63,591 bases of DNA from Pseudonocardia sulfidoxydans NBRC 16205 (lineage in GTDB: Bacteria; Actinomycetota; Actinomycetes; Mycobacteriales; Pseudonocardiaceae): positions 1-63,591 of the forward strand of contig NZ_BJVJ01000034.1 in the NCBI RefSeq assembly GCF_007989085.1. Reading direction: 5' to 3'. How positions within the stretch are numbered: position 1 is the stretch's first letter; the number at the start of each line of letters is the position of its first letter. A model generated the notes under the pieces. That model searched no databases. It saw nothing but the letters and a program-made list of their open reading frames with translations, and was not told where the DNA came from. The position numbers were made by a program, and so were the translations under genes. This document shows, piece by piece, positions 36,955 through 47,402 of this stretch.

Positions 36955-38358
36955 CTACTTCGGGCGGGTCATCGCCAGCACGTCGAGCGCCGCGTCGAGC
37001 TGCTCGAGCGTCAACCGACCCGCCTCGACGTGCCCCCGCTCCAGGACGACCTCACGGATGGTGCGCCGCTCCTTCAGCGACTGCTTCGCGATCGCCGCCG
37101 CCTCCTCGTAGCCGATGTAGGAGTTCAGCGGCGTCACGATCGACGGCGACGACTCCGCGTACTCCCGCGTCCGCTCGACGTCGGCCTGCGCGCCGTCGAC
37201 GACCTTGTCGGCCAGCAGCCGGGCCACCGACGCCAGCAGCCGCGCCGACTCCAGCACGTTGCGCGCCATGACCGGCATCATCACGTTGAGCTCCAGGTTG
37301 CCCTGGCTGCCGGAGAACGCGACGGTCGCGTCGTTGCCGATGACCTGCGCCGCGACCATCATCGTCGCCTCGCAGATCACCGGGTTGACCTTGCCCGGCA
37401 TGATCGAGCTGCCCGGCTGCAGATCCGGCAGGTGGATCTCGGAGAGCCCGGTCCGCGGTCCCGACGACAGCCACCGCAGGTCGTTCGCGATCTTGTACAG
37501 CGACACCGCCGCCGTCCGCAGCGCCCCCGACGCCTCGACCAGCGCGTCCCGCGCGCCCTGCGCCTCGATGTGGTCGGGTGCCTCCGCCAGCACCTCCAGG
37601 CCCGTCGCCGCGCGCAGCTCGTCGACGACCGCCGCGCCGAACCCGGCCGGCGCGTTCAGCCCGGTGCCGACGGCCGTCCCGCCGATCGGCAGCTGCGCCA
37701 GCCGCGGCAGCACGTCACGCACCCGCGCCGCGCCGTTCTCCGCCTGCGTGGCCCAGCCCCCGGCCTCCTGGCCCAGCGTGATCGGGACGGCGTCCATGAG
37801 GTGCGTGCGGCCCGCCTTGACGACGTCGGCCCAGTCGGCGGCGCGGCGGCGCAGGGCGGCCGCGAGATGGTCGAGCGCGGGCGCTGCGTCGCGGGCCAGA
37901 GCCTCCGTCGCGGCCAGGTGGATCGTCGTCGGGAAGACGTCGTTCGACGACTGCGACGCGTTGACGTGGTCGTTCGGGTGGACGTCGACGCCGCCCGCGG
38001 ACGCCAGCGTCGCGATGACCTCGTTGGCGTTCATGTTCGACGACGTGCCCGACCCGGTCTGGAAGACGTCGACGGGGAAGTGGTCGTCGTGGCTGCCCTC
38101 GGCGACCTCGTCCGCGGCCGCGGCGATGGCGTCGGCGACGGTCGCGTCGAGCACGCCGATCTTCTTGTTGACCCGGGCGGCGGCGGCCTTGACCAGGCCC
38201 AGCGCGCGGATCTGGGCCCGCTCGAGGCCGCGGCCGGAGATCGGGAAGTTCTCGACGGCCCGCTGGGTCTGCGCGCGCCACAGCGCGTCGGCGGGGACCC
38301 GGACCTCGCCCATCGTGTCGTGCTCGATCCTGAACCCGGTGCCGTCGGAGTCGGTCAT
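36955..38358 (-). CDS. fumC: class II fumarate hydratase
   Basis: 467 aa. Interconverts fumarate and malate in the TCA cycle. Signature [12 protein letters not shown], with [32 protein letters not shown] and [17 protein letters not shown] all present. Start ATG 38358 removes an implausible 11-residue extension. Same region as Rv1098c (fum) next to glpX. Followed by the type A palindrome, perhaps as terminator. Confidence 0.95.
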   Translation of the reverse strand: MTDSDGTGFRIEHDTMGEVRVPADALWRAQTQRAVENFPISGRGLERAQIRALGLVKAAAARVNKKIGVLDATVADAIAAAADEVAEGSHDDHFPVDVFQTGSGTSSNMNANEVIATLASAGGVDVHPNDHVNASQSSNDVFPTTIHLAATEALARDAAPALDHLAAALRRRAADWADVVKAGRTHLMDAVPITLGQEAGGWATQAENGAARVRDVLPRLAQLPIGGTAVGTGLNAPAGFGAAVVDELRAATGLEVLAEAPDHIEAQGARDALVEASGALRTAAVSLYKIANDLRWLSSGPRTGLSEIHLPDLQPGSSIMPGKVNPVICEATMMVAAQVIGNDATVAFSGSQGNLELNVMMPVMARNVLESARLLASVARLLADKVVDGAQADVERTREYAESSPSIVTPLNSYIGYEEAAAIAKQSLKERRTIREVVLERGHVEAGRLTLEQLDAALDVLAMTRPK

Positions 38359-38416
38359 GACCCCAGTGTTCCCCGATCGCGGCCGATCCACGACGAGACG
38401 GCGACCACCGGCACCG

Positions 38417-39040
38417 TCAGGAGACGACCTGGACCGGCTCGCCCTTGCTCAGCGCCGCGAAGAACGTCTTCGCCGCCGCCTTCGACAGGTGGATGCAGCC
38501 GTGCGACTGCTGGGACAGGCTGCCCTGGTGGAAGGCGATGCCGCCGTTGAAGAACACGGAGTACGGCATGGGGGCGTTGTCGAACAGGCTGCTCTTGTGG
38601 TCGATGTTCTTGAACGTCACCGCGAACGTGCCCGGCGGTGTGCGCCAGCCGGGGCGGCCGCTGGTGATCGGCACGGGCCCGTAGGAGACCTTGCCGCCGC
38701 TGATCAGCCACGCCTTCTTCGTCGACAGCTGCACGCACGCCGACACCGTCGCCTTGCACGGGGTACCGGGGGCGAGCCCGGCCGGGACCGCGGGTTTCGC
38801 GGTCGTCGGCTTCGGCGTCGTCGTGGGCGGCGCTGTGGTCGTCGTGGGCGCTGTGGTCGTCCTGGTCGTGGGGGCGGTCGTCGGGGCCGGCGTCGTGGGC
38901 GGGACCACTTGCTCCATGGACGTGGCCGCCGCGGGCGGGACCCGCTGCGGGAACTTCGACGGCTCCGCCCCCGCGTGCGCGCACCCGGCGAGCACGACGA
39001 CACCCACCAGCAACGCGAACATCACCCGACACGTGCGCAT
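38417..39040 (-). CDS. L,D-transpeptidase-type lipoprotein (YkuD domain)
   Basis: 207 aa. Lipobox LAGC with C20 after the signal [14 protein letters not shown] Thr/Pro-rich linker (about residues 45-85, [24 protein letters not shown]) presumably spans to the peptidoglycan. The YkuD catalytic domain ends with SHGCIHLSK (H180, C182), the active-site motif. Such enzymes make 3-3 peptidoglycan crosslinks or attach proteins. The chosen start ATG 39040 drops a short unlikely extension. Confidence 0.85.
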   Translation of the reverse strand: MRTCRVMFALLVGVVVLAGCAHAGAEPSKFPQRVPPAAATSMEQVVPPTTPAPTTAPTTRTTTAPTTTTAPPTTTPKPTTAKPAVPAGLAPGTPCKATVSACVQLSTKKAWLISGGKVSYGPVPITSGRPGWRTPPGTFAVTFKNIDHKSSLFDNAPMPYSVFFNGGIAFHQGSLSQQSHGCIHLSKAAAKTFFAALSKGEPVQVVS

Positions 39041-39170
39041 CCCGCACCCCCTGTCACGGCCCCCCGGACGCGGGATGATCACACCACGTCGACCCGCCCC
39101 GATCGTGTCGGCGAATGTTCACGATTCGGTCACGTCGGGGCGGATCGGGCTGCTCGCGGGCCCGTCGGGG

Positions 39171-40202
39171 TCAGGGCAGGGGCGGCGAGTCCGGGCTCCG
39201 GTCGGAACCCAGGTCGATCGACGAGTACTCACGCAGCTTCGTGAGCCGGTGGTAGCCGTCGATCATCCGGACCGTGCCCGACTTCGAGCGCATGACGATC
39301 GACTGCGTCGTGCAGCCGCCCGCCCCGTACTGGACGCCCTTGAGCAGGTCGCCGTTGGTGACGCCCGTGGCGCAGAAGAACACGTTGTCGCCACGGACGA
39401 GGTCGTCGGTGGTCAGCACCCGGCTGAGGTCATGACCTGCGGCGACGGCCTTCTCCCGCTCGGCGTCGTCGGTCGGCCACAGCCGGCCCTGGATCGCGCC
39501 GCCCATGCACTTCAGCGCGGCCGCGGCGATGATGCCCTCCGGTGTCCCCCCGATGCCGTACAGCATGTCGACGCCCGTGTTCGGGCGCGCCGCGGAGATC
39601 GCGCCCGCCACGTCGCCGTCGGAGATGAAGTTGATGCGCGCACCGGTCGCCCGGACCTGCTCGACGATCTCGGCGTGCCGCGGCCGGTCGAGGATGCAGA
39701 CCGTCACGTCGGCGACGTCGTAGCCCTTCGCCCTGGCCACGGCGCGGATGTTCTCCCCGACGGGTGCGGTGATGTCGATGGCGTCGGCGGCCTCGGGCCC
39801 GACGGCGATCTTCTCCATGTAGAACACGGCGGACGGGTCGAACATGGCGTCGCGCTCGGCGACCGCGAGGACCGACAGCGCGTTCGTCATGCCCTTGGCC
39901 ATCAGCGTCGTGCCGTCCACCGGGTCGACGGCCACGTCGCACCACGGCCCCTCGCCGTTGCCGACCTCCTCGCCGTTGAACAGCATGGGCGCCTCGTCCT
40001 TCTCACCCTCACCGATCACGACGACGCCGCGCATCGAGACCGTGTGGATGAGCTGGCGCATCGCGTCGACCGCCGCCCCGTCGCCGCCGTTCTTGTCGCC
40101 CCGCCCGACCCAACGCCCCGCGGCCATGGCCGCCGCCTCGGTGACGCGGACGAGCTCCATCGCCAGGTTGCGGTCGGGCCGCATGCGCTGCTCGGTGGTC
40201 AT
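39171..40202 (-). CDS. glpX: class II fructose-1,6-bisphosphatase
   Basis: 343 aa. Gluconeogenic phosphatase. Metal/substrate motifs are [30 protein letters not shown] and [14 protein letters not shown], with [10 protein letters not shown] later. Start ATG 40202 with TGGAGG upstream. Position matches Rv1099c beside fumC. In mycobacteria GlpX is the main FBPase. Divergent from the DUF4245 gene. Confidence 0.95.
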   Translation of the reverse strand: MTTEQRMRPDRNLAMELVRVTEAAAMAAGRWVGRGDKNGGDGAAVDAMRQLIHTVSMRGVVVIGEGEKDEAPMLFNGEEVGNGEGPWCDVAVDPVDGTTLMAKGMTNALSVLAVAERDAMFDPSAVFYMEKIAVGPEAADAIDITAPVGENIRAVARAKGYDVADVTVCILDRPRHAEIVEQVRATGARINFISDGDVAGAISAARPNTGVDMLYGIGGTPEGIIAAAALKCMGGAIQGRLWPTDDAEREKAVAAGHDLSRVLTTDDLVRGDNVFFCATGVTNGDLLKGVQYGAGGCTTQSIVMRSKSGTVRMIDGYHRLTKLREYSSIDLGSDRSPDSPPLP

Positions 40203-40293
40203 GGGGGCGCCTCCAGGGGTCGGGGGTGTCTGATTCGATCCTCGCAGATCGGCGCCCCGCGCCGGCCCGTCATCGGCCTGAGACGATGGTGAC

Positions 40294-41100
40294 GTGAGCA
40301 GTGCACCGCCTCCCGACCCGCAGCGCCCCGAGCCCGACCGCACCGACGACGGGCCCGCCGCCCGACCGGCTGCGGACGACGCCGCGGCGTCCGCGACCGG
40401 CGCCGCGCCGGAGCAGTCCGCCGCAGGTGGGGGGCCCGCCGGACCAGACGCGGCGGGTAACGGGGACGAGCCGGAGCGGGCGCGACGGCCCCTCGACACC
40501 GGGTCGGCGCCACCGGCCAAGCCGTCGCGGGGTGCGCTGTCGGTGCGCGACATGCTCGTCGCGATGGGCGTGATCATCGTCATCGCCGTGCTGTTCACCA
40601 GGTCCTGCTCCTTCAGCCCCGGCGGGCCGACGGTCGAGCCCGGATCGGCCCCGGTCGTCGACGCCGTCGCCCGGTTGCAGGACGCGGCACCGTTCACACC
40701 GTTCGCGCTGCACGTCCCCACCGTGCCGGCGGGCTGGCGGGCCAACTCCGCCGACTCCGGTCCCGTCCAGGGCGGTGGCCACGCCGTGCGGGTCGGCTAC
40801 CTCACCGACGGCGGCGCCTACGTGCGGCTCGTGCAGAGCGACGCCACCGAGGAGGACCTTGTCGCCACCGAGGCCGGCGGACCGCAGACCGCGACCGGCA
40901 CCGTCGACGTCGCCGGGCTCACCTGGGTCACCTACCGCGTCGGGCCCCGGAACGAGGCGATGTGGGTGGCGCCGCTGCCGTCGGCGGACCCGCCGTCGCG
41001 GCTGCTGCTCACCGGCAGCGCCACCGAGGCGGACTTCCGCACGCTCGCCCAGGCCGCCGTCGACGGCCGGCCGCTCCCGGTGGGCCGCACACCGTCCTGA
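40294..41100 (+). CDS. DUF4245 membrane protein
   Basis: 268 aa. About 80 residues of Pro/Ala/Asp-rich cytoplasmic tail, one TM helix ([20 protein letters not shown]), then an extracytoplasmic DUF4245 domain ([46 protein letters not shown]). Counterpart of Rv1100 next to glpX. Function unknown. GTG start. Confidence 0.85.
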   Translation: MSSAPPPDPQRPEPDRTDDGPAARPAADDAAASATGAAPEQSAAGGGPAGPDAAGNGDEPERARRPLDTGSAPPAKPSRGALSVRDMLVAMGVIIVIAVLFTRSCSFSPGGPTVEPGSAPVVDAVARLQDAAPFTPFALHVPTVPAGWRANSADSGPVQGGGHAVRVGYLTDGGAYVRLVQSDATEEDLVATEAGGPQTATGTVDVAGLTWVTYRVGPRNEAMWVAPLPSADPPSRLLLTGSATEADFRTLAQAAVDGRPLPVGRTPS

Positions 41101-41107
41101 GACCGGA

Positions 41108-41332
41108 TCAGTCGTCCTGTCCGCGGGCGTCGTCGAGAGCCTTCTCGACGCGTTCGCGCGCCCCGGCCAGCCGTTCCTCGCAGCGCCGCGCCAGCGCCTC
41201 GCCGCGCTCCCACAGCGCCACCGACTCGTCGAGCCCCAGGCCACCGACCTCCAGCGTGCGGACGACCTCTGCCAGCTCGTCGCGGGCCTGCTCGTAGTCC
41301 AGGCTCTCGACCGGGGGCCGTGCGTCGCTCAT
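41108..41332 (-). CDS. xseB: exodeoxyribonuclease VII small subunit
   Basis: 74 aa. [20 protein letters not shown] and [20 protein letters not shown] are the typical helices. Its ATG overlaps the xseA stop (ATGA), so both subunits are translated together. Confidence 0.95.
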   Translation of the reverse strand: MSDARPPVESLDYEQARDELAEVVRTLEVGGLGLDESVALWERGEALARRCEERLAGARERVEKALDDARGQDD

Positions 41333-42600
41333 GACGGGTCATCCTGCCGGGCGTCCCCGTTCCCGGTGACACGGGCCGTCACCGCACCGTCGGCGACCCG
41401 GATGCGCAGCCGGTCACCGTCGCCGACCTCGTCGACCGCGCGGAGCACCGGCCATGCGACGCCCCGGTCCGGTGCGCCGTCCTCCGGCATCCGCTGCACG
41501 ATCGCGTAGCCACGCGCCAGGGTCGCCGCCGGGCCGAGCGTCGTCAGCCGGGCGCGCAGGTGCTCGACCTCCGTGGTCCGGGCGGTCAGCCCACGCTCGA
41601 TCGCGGTGTGGGTGCGGTCGCGCAGGCGCTCGATCTCGTCGTGACGCGACGCCATGGCGCGCAACGGATCCGCCAGCACCGGCCGGGCCCGCAACGCAGC
41701 CAGGAGCCGCTGCTCCCGGTCGACCCAGCCGTGCAACGCCCGCCGCGCCCGGTCGCGCAGACCGGCGATCCGCGCACTCTCCTCGGCCAGGTCGGGCACG
41801 AGCCGGCGGCCCGCCTCGGTGGGGGTGGAACAGCGCAGGTCGGCGACGTGGTCGACCAGCGGGGTGTCCGGCTCGTGCCCGATCGCCGACACGACGGGCG
41901 TGCGGCACTCGGCCACCGCCCGGCACAGCGTCTCGTCGGAGAACGGCAACAGGTCCTCGACGCTGCCGCCGCCCCGGGCCAGGACGATGACGTCGACGCC
42001 CGGGTCACGGTCGAGCACGCCCAGCGCCTCCACGATCTGCGGCACGGCCAGCGAGCCCTGCGTCGCGGTGTGCTCGATGCGGAACCGCACCGACGGCCAG
42101 CGCGCCGTCGCGTTGCTGACGACGTCGTGCTCCGCGGCCGACGCCCGACCCGTGATCAGCCCGATCCGCGCGGGCAGGAACGGCAACGGCCGCTTGCGCG
42201 CGACGTCGAACAGGCCTTCCGCGGCCAGCAGCCGGCGCAGCCGCTCGATCCGGGCCAGCAGCTCACCGAGACCGACGGCCTGGATGCGGTCGACCCGCAA
42301 ACTCAACGTCCCGCGCCCCAGGAAGAACGACGGTTTCCCGTGCACGACGACGCGGTTGCCCTCCGCCACCGCGGGCCCGCCCTCGCGGACCAGCGCGACC
42401 GGGCACGTCAGCTGCAGCGACACGTCGGCGGCTGGGTCGCGCAGCGTCAGGAACGCCGTGCCGGTGCCCGGCCGGGCCGTGACCTGCGCCAGCTGCCCCT
42501 CGACCCAGACGGCGCCGAGCCGGTCCACCCACTCCGCGATCTTGCGCGCGACCGTGCGGACCGGCCACGGCGACTCGGGCGAGGTCGGGGCCTCGCTCAC
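41329..42600 (-). CDS. xseA: exodeoxyribonuclease VII large subunit
   Basis: 423 aa from the GTG at 42600. N-terminal OB fold ([20 protein letters not shown]), catalytic core with [32 protein letters not shown] and [21 protein letters not shown], then a coiled-coil C-terminus. GTG is chosen because it overlaps the stop of the upstream gene as GTGA. Degrades ssDNA in both directions with XseB. Confidence 0.95.
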   Translation of the reverse strand: MSEAPTSPESPWPVRTVARKIAEWVDRLGAVWVEGQLAQVTARPGTGTAFLTLRDPAADVSLQLTCPVALVREGGPAVAEGNRVVVHGKPSFFLGRGTLSLRVDRIQAVGLGELLARIERLRRLLAAEGLFDVARKRPLPFLPARIGLITGRASAAEHDVVSNATARWPSVRFRIEHTATQGSLAVPQIVEALGVLDRDPGVDVIVLARGGGSVEDLLPFSDETLCRAVAECRTPVVSAIGHEPDTPLVDHVADLRCSTPTEAGRRLVPDLAEESARIAGLRDRARRALHGWVDREQRLLAALRARPVLADPLRAMASRHDEIERLRDRTHTAIERGLTARTTEVEHLRARLTTLGPAATLARGYAIVQRMPEDGAPDRGVAWPVLRAVDEVGDGDRLRIRVADGAVTARVTGNGDARQDDPS

Positions 42601-43223
42601 TCCTCGGTGACGGTCACGATGCGGTTGCCCAGCATCGTCACGTACGGGGGGCGGTTGCCGTGGCTGATCTCCCACTGCAGCAGCGCGCGCAGGTCCTCGA
42701 CGCCGAGGCGGCGCAGGTGGCCACGCAGCTGCGGGATCGTCATGGCCGTGTAGCCGGGCAGGACGGCCGGGCCCTCGCCCACCGCGGCGGCCGGGTCCTG
42801 CGTCCCGGCACGGTTGGTCTCGGCGGCGATCTCCGCGGCCGGGTCGGCGACGTCGATCGGGTCCGACGGGTCGGCCGGCAGACGGGTGTTTCCACGGGAG
42901 GCCGGACCGGCGGGGTCGTCCTCGTCGAACGTCGCGCGGCCGCGCATCGACGTGACCGACGCGCCGTTGGTCGAGGGCGGTTCGTCCTCGTCGAACGTCG
43001 CCCAGCTGGGGGTCTCCGGGACGGGGCGCAGCGCACCCAGCGCGCGGTCGCCCTTGATCGCCAGCTCGGTGACGCGCTGCTGCACCCGCATCGACGCCTG
43101 CAGCGCCTGGCTCACGGCCGTCACCGGCAGTTCGGTGACGAGGCGGGGCAGGTCACGTGCCTGCTCGACGGCGGTCGCGACTAGGCCGGCGGCGATCCGC
43201 ACCGGCATCGGCAGCGGCTTCAT
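42597..43223 (-). CDS. lipid droplet-associated-type protein (Rv1109c-like)
   Basis: 208 aa. The N-terminal region [20 protein letters not shown] and [20 protein letters not shown] is amphipathic. The middle contains a repeated ATFDEDE/ATFDEDD motif (two copies), and the C-terminal domain is [20 protein letters not shown] followed by [17 protein letters not shown]. Annotated in relatives as lipid droplet-associated. First gene of the xseA-xseB operon, overlapping xseA by GTGA. Divergent from ispH. Confidence 0.8.
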   Translation of the reverse strand: MKPLPMPVRIAAGLVATAVEQARDLPRLVTELPVTAVSQALQASMRVQQRVTELAIKGDRALGALRPVPETPSWATFDEDEPPSTNGASVTSMRGRATFDEDDPAGPASRGNTRLPADPSDPIDVADPAAEIAAETNRAGTQDPAAAVGEGPAVLPGYTAMTIPQLRGHLRRLGVEDLRALLQWEISHGNRPPYVTMLGNRIVTVTEE

Positions 43224-43286
43224 GACCGCATCATCCCCTGCAACGGTGGGTGCGTCACCCGGGGGAGGTGCCGCGCGGCTTCTGTA

Positions 43287-43315
43287 GGCGACGCGTCACT
43301 CCTGTGGGCGTCGCC
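43287..43315. promoter_or_regulatory. inverted repeat between divergent Rv1109c-like gene and ispH
   Basis: GGCGACGC-N13-GCGTCGCC, perfect eight-base arms, in the 235-base gap between the divergent genes. Possible operator or hairpin; nothing more can be said. Confidence 0.3.
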
Positions 43316-43458
43316 AGAGTTGTACGGCCCGCACCTGCGCTGCGAGACGGGCGGTGACGTCGGAACCCACGCGCCGACGACATGGGCGGGCCCGCGCCGG
43401 TGACGGGCGTGGGTCACGTCCGGCGGCCGGGTCGCGGCCGCGCCCGTACCCTGGAGGT

Positions 43459-44418
43459 ATGTCCGGACCCGAGACCAAGCGAGTTCTGCTGGCCAAGCCG
43501 CGCGGATACTGCGCCGGCGTCGACCGGGCCGTCGAGGCGGTCGAGCAGGCGTTGGAGAAGCACGGCGCGCCGGTGTACGTCCGCAAGCAGATCGTGCACA
43601 ACGTCCATGTCGTGCAGACGCTCAGCGACCGTGGCGCGATCTTCGTCGACGAGACCGACGAGGTGCCGCCCGGCTCGATCGTCGTGTTCTCCGCGCACGG
43701 TGTCTCGCCCGCCGTCCGCGACCAGGCCAAGGACCGCGAGCTGCGCACCATCGACGCGACCTGCCCGCTCGTCACGAAGGTCCACGGCGAGGTCAAGCGG
43801 TTCGCCCGCGAGGACTACGACATCCTGCTCGTCGGCCACCGCGGCCACGAGGAGGTCGAGGGCACCTCGGGCGAGGCGCCGGCCAACGTGCAGCTCGTCG
43901 ACTCCGTCGCCGATGTCGCCTCGGTGACGGTGCGCGACCCGGAGAAGGTCGTGTGGCTGTCGCAGACCACGCTGAGCGTCGACGAGACGATGCAGACCGT
44001 CCACGCACTGCGTGAGCGCTTCCCGACGCTGCAGAACCCCCCGAGCGACGACATCTGCTACGCCACGCAGAACCGGCAGGTCGCGGTCAAGGCGATGGCC
44101 CCGCAGTGCGACCTGGTTCTGGTGGTCGGCTCGGCCAACTCGTCGAACTCGGTGCGGCTCGTCGAGGTCGCCCTCGCGGCCGGCGCCGGCGCGTCGTACC
44201 TGATCGACTACGCCCGCCAGATCGACGACAGCTGGCTCGACGGTGTGCGGACCGTCGGCGTGACGAGTGGTGCGTCGGTGCCGGAGGTGCTGGTGCGCGG
44301 CGTCCTCGACCACCTCGCCGAGCGCGGCTGGGGCGAGGTCGAGGAGATCACGACTGCCGAGGAGACCTTGACGTTCGCGCTTCCCCGCGAGCTGCGCCCG
44401 AACCGCGTCGCTCGCTGA
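43459..44418 (+). CDS. ispH: 4-hydroxy-3-methylbut-2-enyl diphosphate reductase
   Basis: 319 aa. Last step of the MEP isoprenoid pathway. The three [4Fe-4S] cysteines are C18 ([13 protein letters not shown]), C102 (DATCPLVTK) and C200 ([10 protein letters not shown]); [10 protein letters not shown] carries the catalytic glutamate region. The start ATG 43459 is supported by TACCCT at 43447-43452, six bases upstream. Corresponds to Rv1110 (lytB2). Its last 71 bases overlap the convergent DUF6542-type gene. Confidence 0.95.
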   Translation: MSGPETKRVLLAKPRGYCAGVDRAVEAVEQALEKHGAPVYVRKQIVHNVHVVQTLSDRGAIFVDETDEVPPGSIVVFSAHGVSPAVRDQAKDRELRTIDATCPLVTKVHGEVKRFAREDYDILLVGHRGHEEVEGTSGEAPANVQLVDSVADVASVTVRDPEKVVWLSQTTLSVDETMQTVHALRERFPTLQNPPSDDICYATQNRQVAVKAMAPQCDLVLVVGSANSSNSVRLVEVALAAGAGASYLIDYARQIDDSWLDGVRTVGVTSGASVPEVLVRGVLDHLAERGWGEVEEITTAEETLTFALPRELRPNRVAR

Positions 44419-45136
44419 CGCCGCGTGGCCGCGCCGCCGGGGTCGTGTCCCCGGCCTCGGCGCGTTCGGCCTCGAGCCGCTTCTCCCGGGCCCGTTCGCG
44501 GGCGCGGTCGGCGACGGTCTGGCCCGGCTTGCGGCCGTCGCGCTTGATGCGGCCCGAGCTGCTCGCGGGCCGGGTCGGCTTCGCGGTGGCGGGGCGTGCC
44601 GCGGTGGTGCCCGCGGTGGCGCGACGCAGGCGCAGCTCGGGGTCGTCGTAGCGCTGCAGCAGCAACCGGCCGATCCCGATCGCGAGGACGACGGCGGTGG
44701 TGGTGGCCATCGTCGGGAACGAGTTGATCAGCGGCGCGCCGACGAGCAGCAGCGTCTCGGTCATCCCGCCCCCGGAACGCGGCGGCCCGACCAGCAGGAC
44801 GATCACCGGGATGAGGACCGCGACCAACAGGGGCGGCTGCACCATCGGCCCGAACAGGCTGCGGCGCCGTACCCACATCACCGCGAGCAGGCAGCCGAGG
44901 AAGAACCCGATCTTGAAGATGACGCCGACGGTGCCGATGCGGAGCACGTCGATCAGCACGCCCAGGCCCGTGAACGCCACCGCCACCCCGAGCGCGGCGA
45001 CCGGGGGGATGCCCAGCACCGTCCCGATGATCGAACGGTCGGGCATCGGCCACTGCCCGTGTGCCCCCGAGACGCTCGACGAACCCGTTGCGGGGCGGCC
45101 CGACGCGCGGACGCCGGCGGGTCGGGGTGCGGTCAC
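44348..45136 (-). CDS. DUF6542-type membrane protein (Rv1111c-like)
   Basis: 262 aa. Four hydrophobic segments ([72 protein letters not shown]) followed by a long Arg/Ala-rich basic cytoplasmic tail. The GTG start overlaps the rmuC stop as GTGA. The tail runs 71 bases antisense into the end of ispH. Function unknown. Confidence 0.8.
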   Translation of the reverse strand: MTAPRPAGVRASGRPATGSSSVSGAHGQWPMPDRSIIGTVLGIPPVAALGVAVAFTGLGVLIDVLRIGTVGVIFKIGFFLGCLLAVMWVRRRSLFGPMVQPPLLVAVLIPVIVLLVGPPRSGGGMTETLLLVGAPLINSFPTMATTTAVVLAIGIGRLLLQRYDDPELRLRRATAGTTAARPATAKPTRPASSSGRIKRDGRKPGQTVADRARERAREKRLEAERAEAGDTTPAARPRGVSERRGSGAARGEARTSRSPRQS

Positions 45137-46776
45137 CCTCCCACGTTAGCCCGGGATCCGCCGTCGTCGTCGCCGACATGCGGCCTGGGGATCTCACGTG
45201 CGACCTCCCGGGGGACATCGCGCCCCCCGTCGCGCCCGGACTCGCGCCCCGAGTCGCGTCCGTCGCGTGAGGACTCACGGCCGAGCTCGTGCAGCGCGAT
45301 CAACGAGTCGGCCGCCGAGGCGACCAGTTCGGGCGCCGCGACCGTGCGCGGCGCGCGGTCGACCTGCCCCGGCGCGGCCAGCTCCTCGTCGGCCACCCGC
45401 AGCTCGGTGAGCTTGCGCGCGGTGACCAGCACCCGGGACTCCAGAGAGGACACCGTCTGGTTGTAGCTGGTGATCGCGGTGTCGAGGCTGCGGCCCAGCT
45501 TCGCGACGTGGTTGCCCATGGTCGCGAGCCGCGAGTGCAGCTCCTTGCCCAGCTGGTGCACCTGGGCGGCGTTGCGCGCCAACGCCTCCTGCCGCCACGT
45601 GTACGCGACCGTGCGCAGCAGCGCGATCAGCGTCGTCGGCGTGGCGATCACGACGTTGCTCGCGAAAGCGTGTTCGAGCAGCGACGGGTCGGACTGCAGC
45701 GCCGCCTCGAGGAACGGGTCGCCCGGCACGAACAGCACCACGAACTCCGGCGACGGCTCGAACGCGGACCAGTAGCTCTTGGCGGACAACGAGTCGACGT
45801 GCGCGCGCAACTGCCGGGCATGGGCGGCCAGGCGTTCGGTGTGGACCTGCGGGTCGCGGCTCTCCACCGCGTCGAGGTAGGCCGCGAACGGGACCTTCGC
45901 GTCGACGACGATCTGCTTGTCGCCCGCCAGGTGCACGACCATGTCGGGGCGGACACCTGCGTCGGCGTCCCCGCCCGTGCCCGTGCCGGTGACCTGGGTG
46001 TCGAAGTCGCAGTGCTCGACCATGCCCGCGAGCTGGACGATCCGCTCGAGCTGCAGCTCGCCCCAGCGGCCACGCACCTGCGGCGCCCGCAGCGCGCTGA
46101 CCAGCTGACGGGTCTCGCTCTGCAGCTGCTGCGACGACCGGTGCATCGCGACGACCTGCTCGCGCAGCCCCGCGTAGGCCGACTCGCGGTCCTTCTCCAC
46201 CGACCGCAGCTGGCCCTCGACGCGGGCGAGGGTGGCCGTCATCGGGTCGATCAGCTTGTCGAGCGCCGCGGCCCGCGCCGCGTCGTCGCCCGCGGCCTTC
46301 GCGGTGAGCGCCGCCGCGGCCTCCTTGATCCGGCCCTCGGCCAGCGCGACGAACTGTTCGTTGTTGCGCGCCAACGCATCCGCAGACAGGGCCTGGAACG
46401 CGTCCTTCAGTTCGGCGTCGCGGCGGACGAGCAGCTCCTCCCGGGCGGCACCCGCCTCCCGCTCACTGCGCAACGCCGCACCGCTGGCCGCCGCCTCGCT
46501 CTCGGCGCGGCGCAGGCGTTCCACCGCCGTGTCGACCTCTTCGGACAGCTCCTCGATGCGTTCCAGCAACCCGGACCGCTCGGCGCGCAACGCCGCCGTG
46601 TCGGCCCGCGCGGTGGCCGACACCTCCGCGACCCGGCGCGCCGCCTCGGCCGTGGCCACCTTGTGCCGCGAACCCAGGAACAGCCATGCCACGCCGCCGC
46701 CCGCCAGCAGCCCCACGAGCAGGCCGATGAGCAGCACGTTCAGCGCGGTCACGAGATCCACACCGCCAGGGTGCAC
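45133..46776 (-). CDS. rmuC: DNA recombination protein RmuC
   Basis: 547 aa from the GTG at 46776 (GTG 46752 is possible). N-terminal TM helix (ALNVLLIGLLVGLLAGGGVA), then a long coiled coil (about 40-190). The RmuC nuclease-like core follows: RGRWGELQLERIVQLAGMVE, RPDMVVHLAGDKQIVVDAKV and VVIATPTTLIALLRTVAYTW. An unusual C-terminal tail of Arg/Asp/Ser/Gly repeats (SRDGRDSGRESGRDGGRDV) is probably disordered. Limits rearrangements in other bacteria. Confidence 0.9.
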   Translation of the reverse strand: MHPGGVDLVTALNVLLIGLLVGLLAGGGVAWLFLGSRHKVATAEAARRVAEVSATARADTAALRAERSGLLERIEELSEEVDTAVERLRRAESEAAASGAALRSEREAGAAREELLVRRDAELKDAFQALSADALARNNEQFVALAEGRIKEAAAALTAKAAGDDAARAAALDKLIDPMTATLARVEGQLRSVEKDRESAYAGLREQVVAMHRSSQQLQSETRQLVSALRAPQVRGRWGELQLERIVQLAGMVEHCDFDTQVTGTGTGGDADAGVRPDMVVHLAGDKQIVVDAKVPFAAYLDAVESRDPQVHTERLAAHARQLRAHVDSLSAKSYWSAFEPSPEFVVLFVPGDPFLEAALQSDPSLLEHAFASNVVIATPTTLIALLRTVAYTWRQEALARNAAQVHQLGKELHSRLATMGNHVAKLGRSLDTAITSYNQTVSSLESRVLVTARKLTELRVADEELAAPGQVDRAPRTVAAPELVASAADSLIALHELGRESSRDGRDSGRESGRDGGRDVPREVAREIPRPHVGDDDGGSRANVGG

Positions 46777-46901
46777 CCCGGGTCCGACAGATCCGGCCAG
46801 GCACGCCGGTCACCCGTCGGAGTGCACGGTCGGCGGCGGCCGGACGTCGGCGAGCGGTCGAACAAACGGTCGAGTCGGCCGACACCCACTGCGACGGTGC
46901 G

Positions 46902-47402
46902 TCAGGCGGCACGGGCCTCGTGGTCGAGCAGCGCCCGCTTGACGTCGACGCCCCAGCGGAAGCCGCCCAACGACCCGTCGAGCCGCAGCACCCGGTGGCA
47001 CGGCACGAACAGCGCCGCGGCGTTGCGTGCGCAGGCCGACGCCGCCGCACGCACGGCCGCCGGCCGCCCCGCGCGCGTCGCGTACTCGGTGTAGGTCACC
47101 GGGTCGCCGGCCGGGACCGTGCGCAGCACCTGCCAGGCGCGCTCCAGGAACTCGCCCGACCGCTGCCGCACCGGCACGCCGTCGATGACACCCACGTCAC
47201 CGTCGTGATAGGCCGTGACGGCCTTCCCGACCGGCCCCAGGTCGGTCACGCGCTGCGGCTCCGCCGGGCGCAGCGACGGGTGGATCAGCGGCAGCAGGTC
47301 GTCGACCTCGCCCGTCCAGCCGGACGCGAGGACCGCGCCGTCGCCGTCGACGACCGCGGTGAACGGGCCGAGGCGGGTGTCGAGAGTGGACCAGGTGCTC
47401 AT
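46902..47402 (-). CDS. ogt: methylated-DNA-[protein]-cysteine S-methyltransferase
   Basis: 166 aa. Suicide repair of O6-alkylguanine. The acceptor is C135 in VPCHRVLRLDGSLGGF. The recognition region is VPAGDPVTYTEYATRAGRPA. The ATG overlaps the stop of the upstream adaA-alkA gene (ATGA), so the two repair enzymes are co-translated. Confidence 0.95.
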   Translation of the reverse strand: MSTWSTLDTRLGPFTAVVDGDGAVLASGWTGEVDDLLPLIHPSLRPAEPQRVTDLGPVGKAVTAYHDGDVGVIDGVPVRQRSGEFLERAWQVLRTVPAGDPVTYTEYATRAGRPAAVRAAASACARNAAALFVPCHRVLRLDGSLGGFRWGVDVKRALLDHEARAA

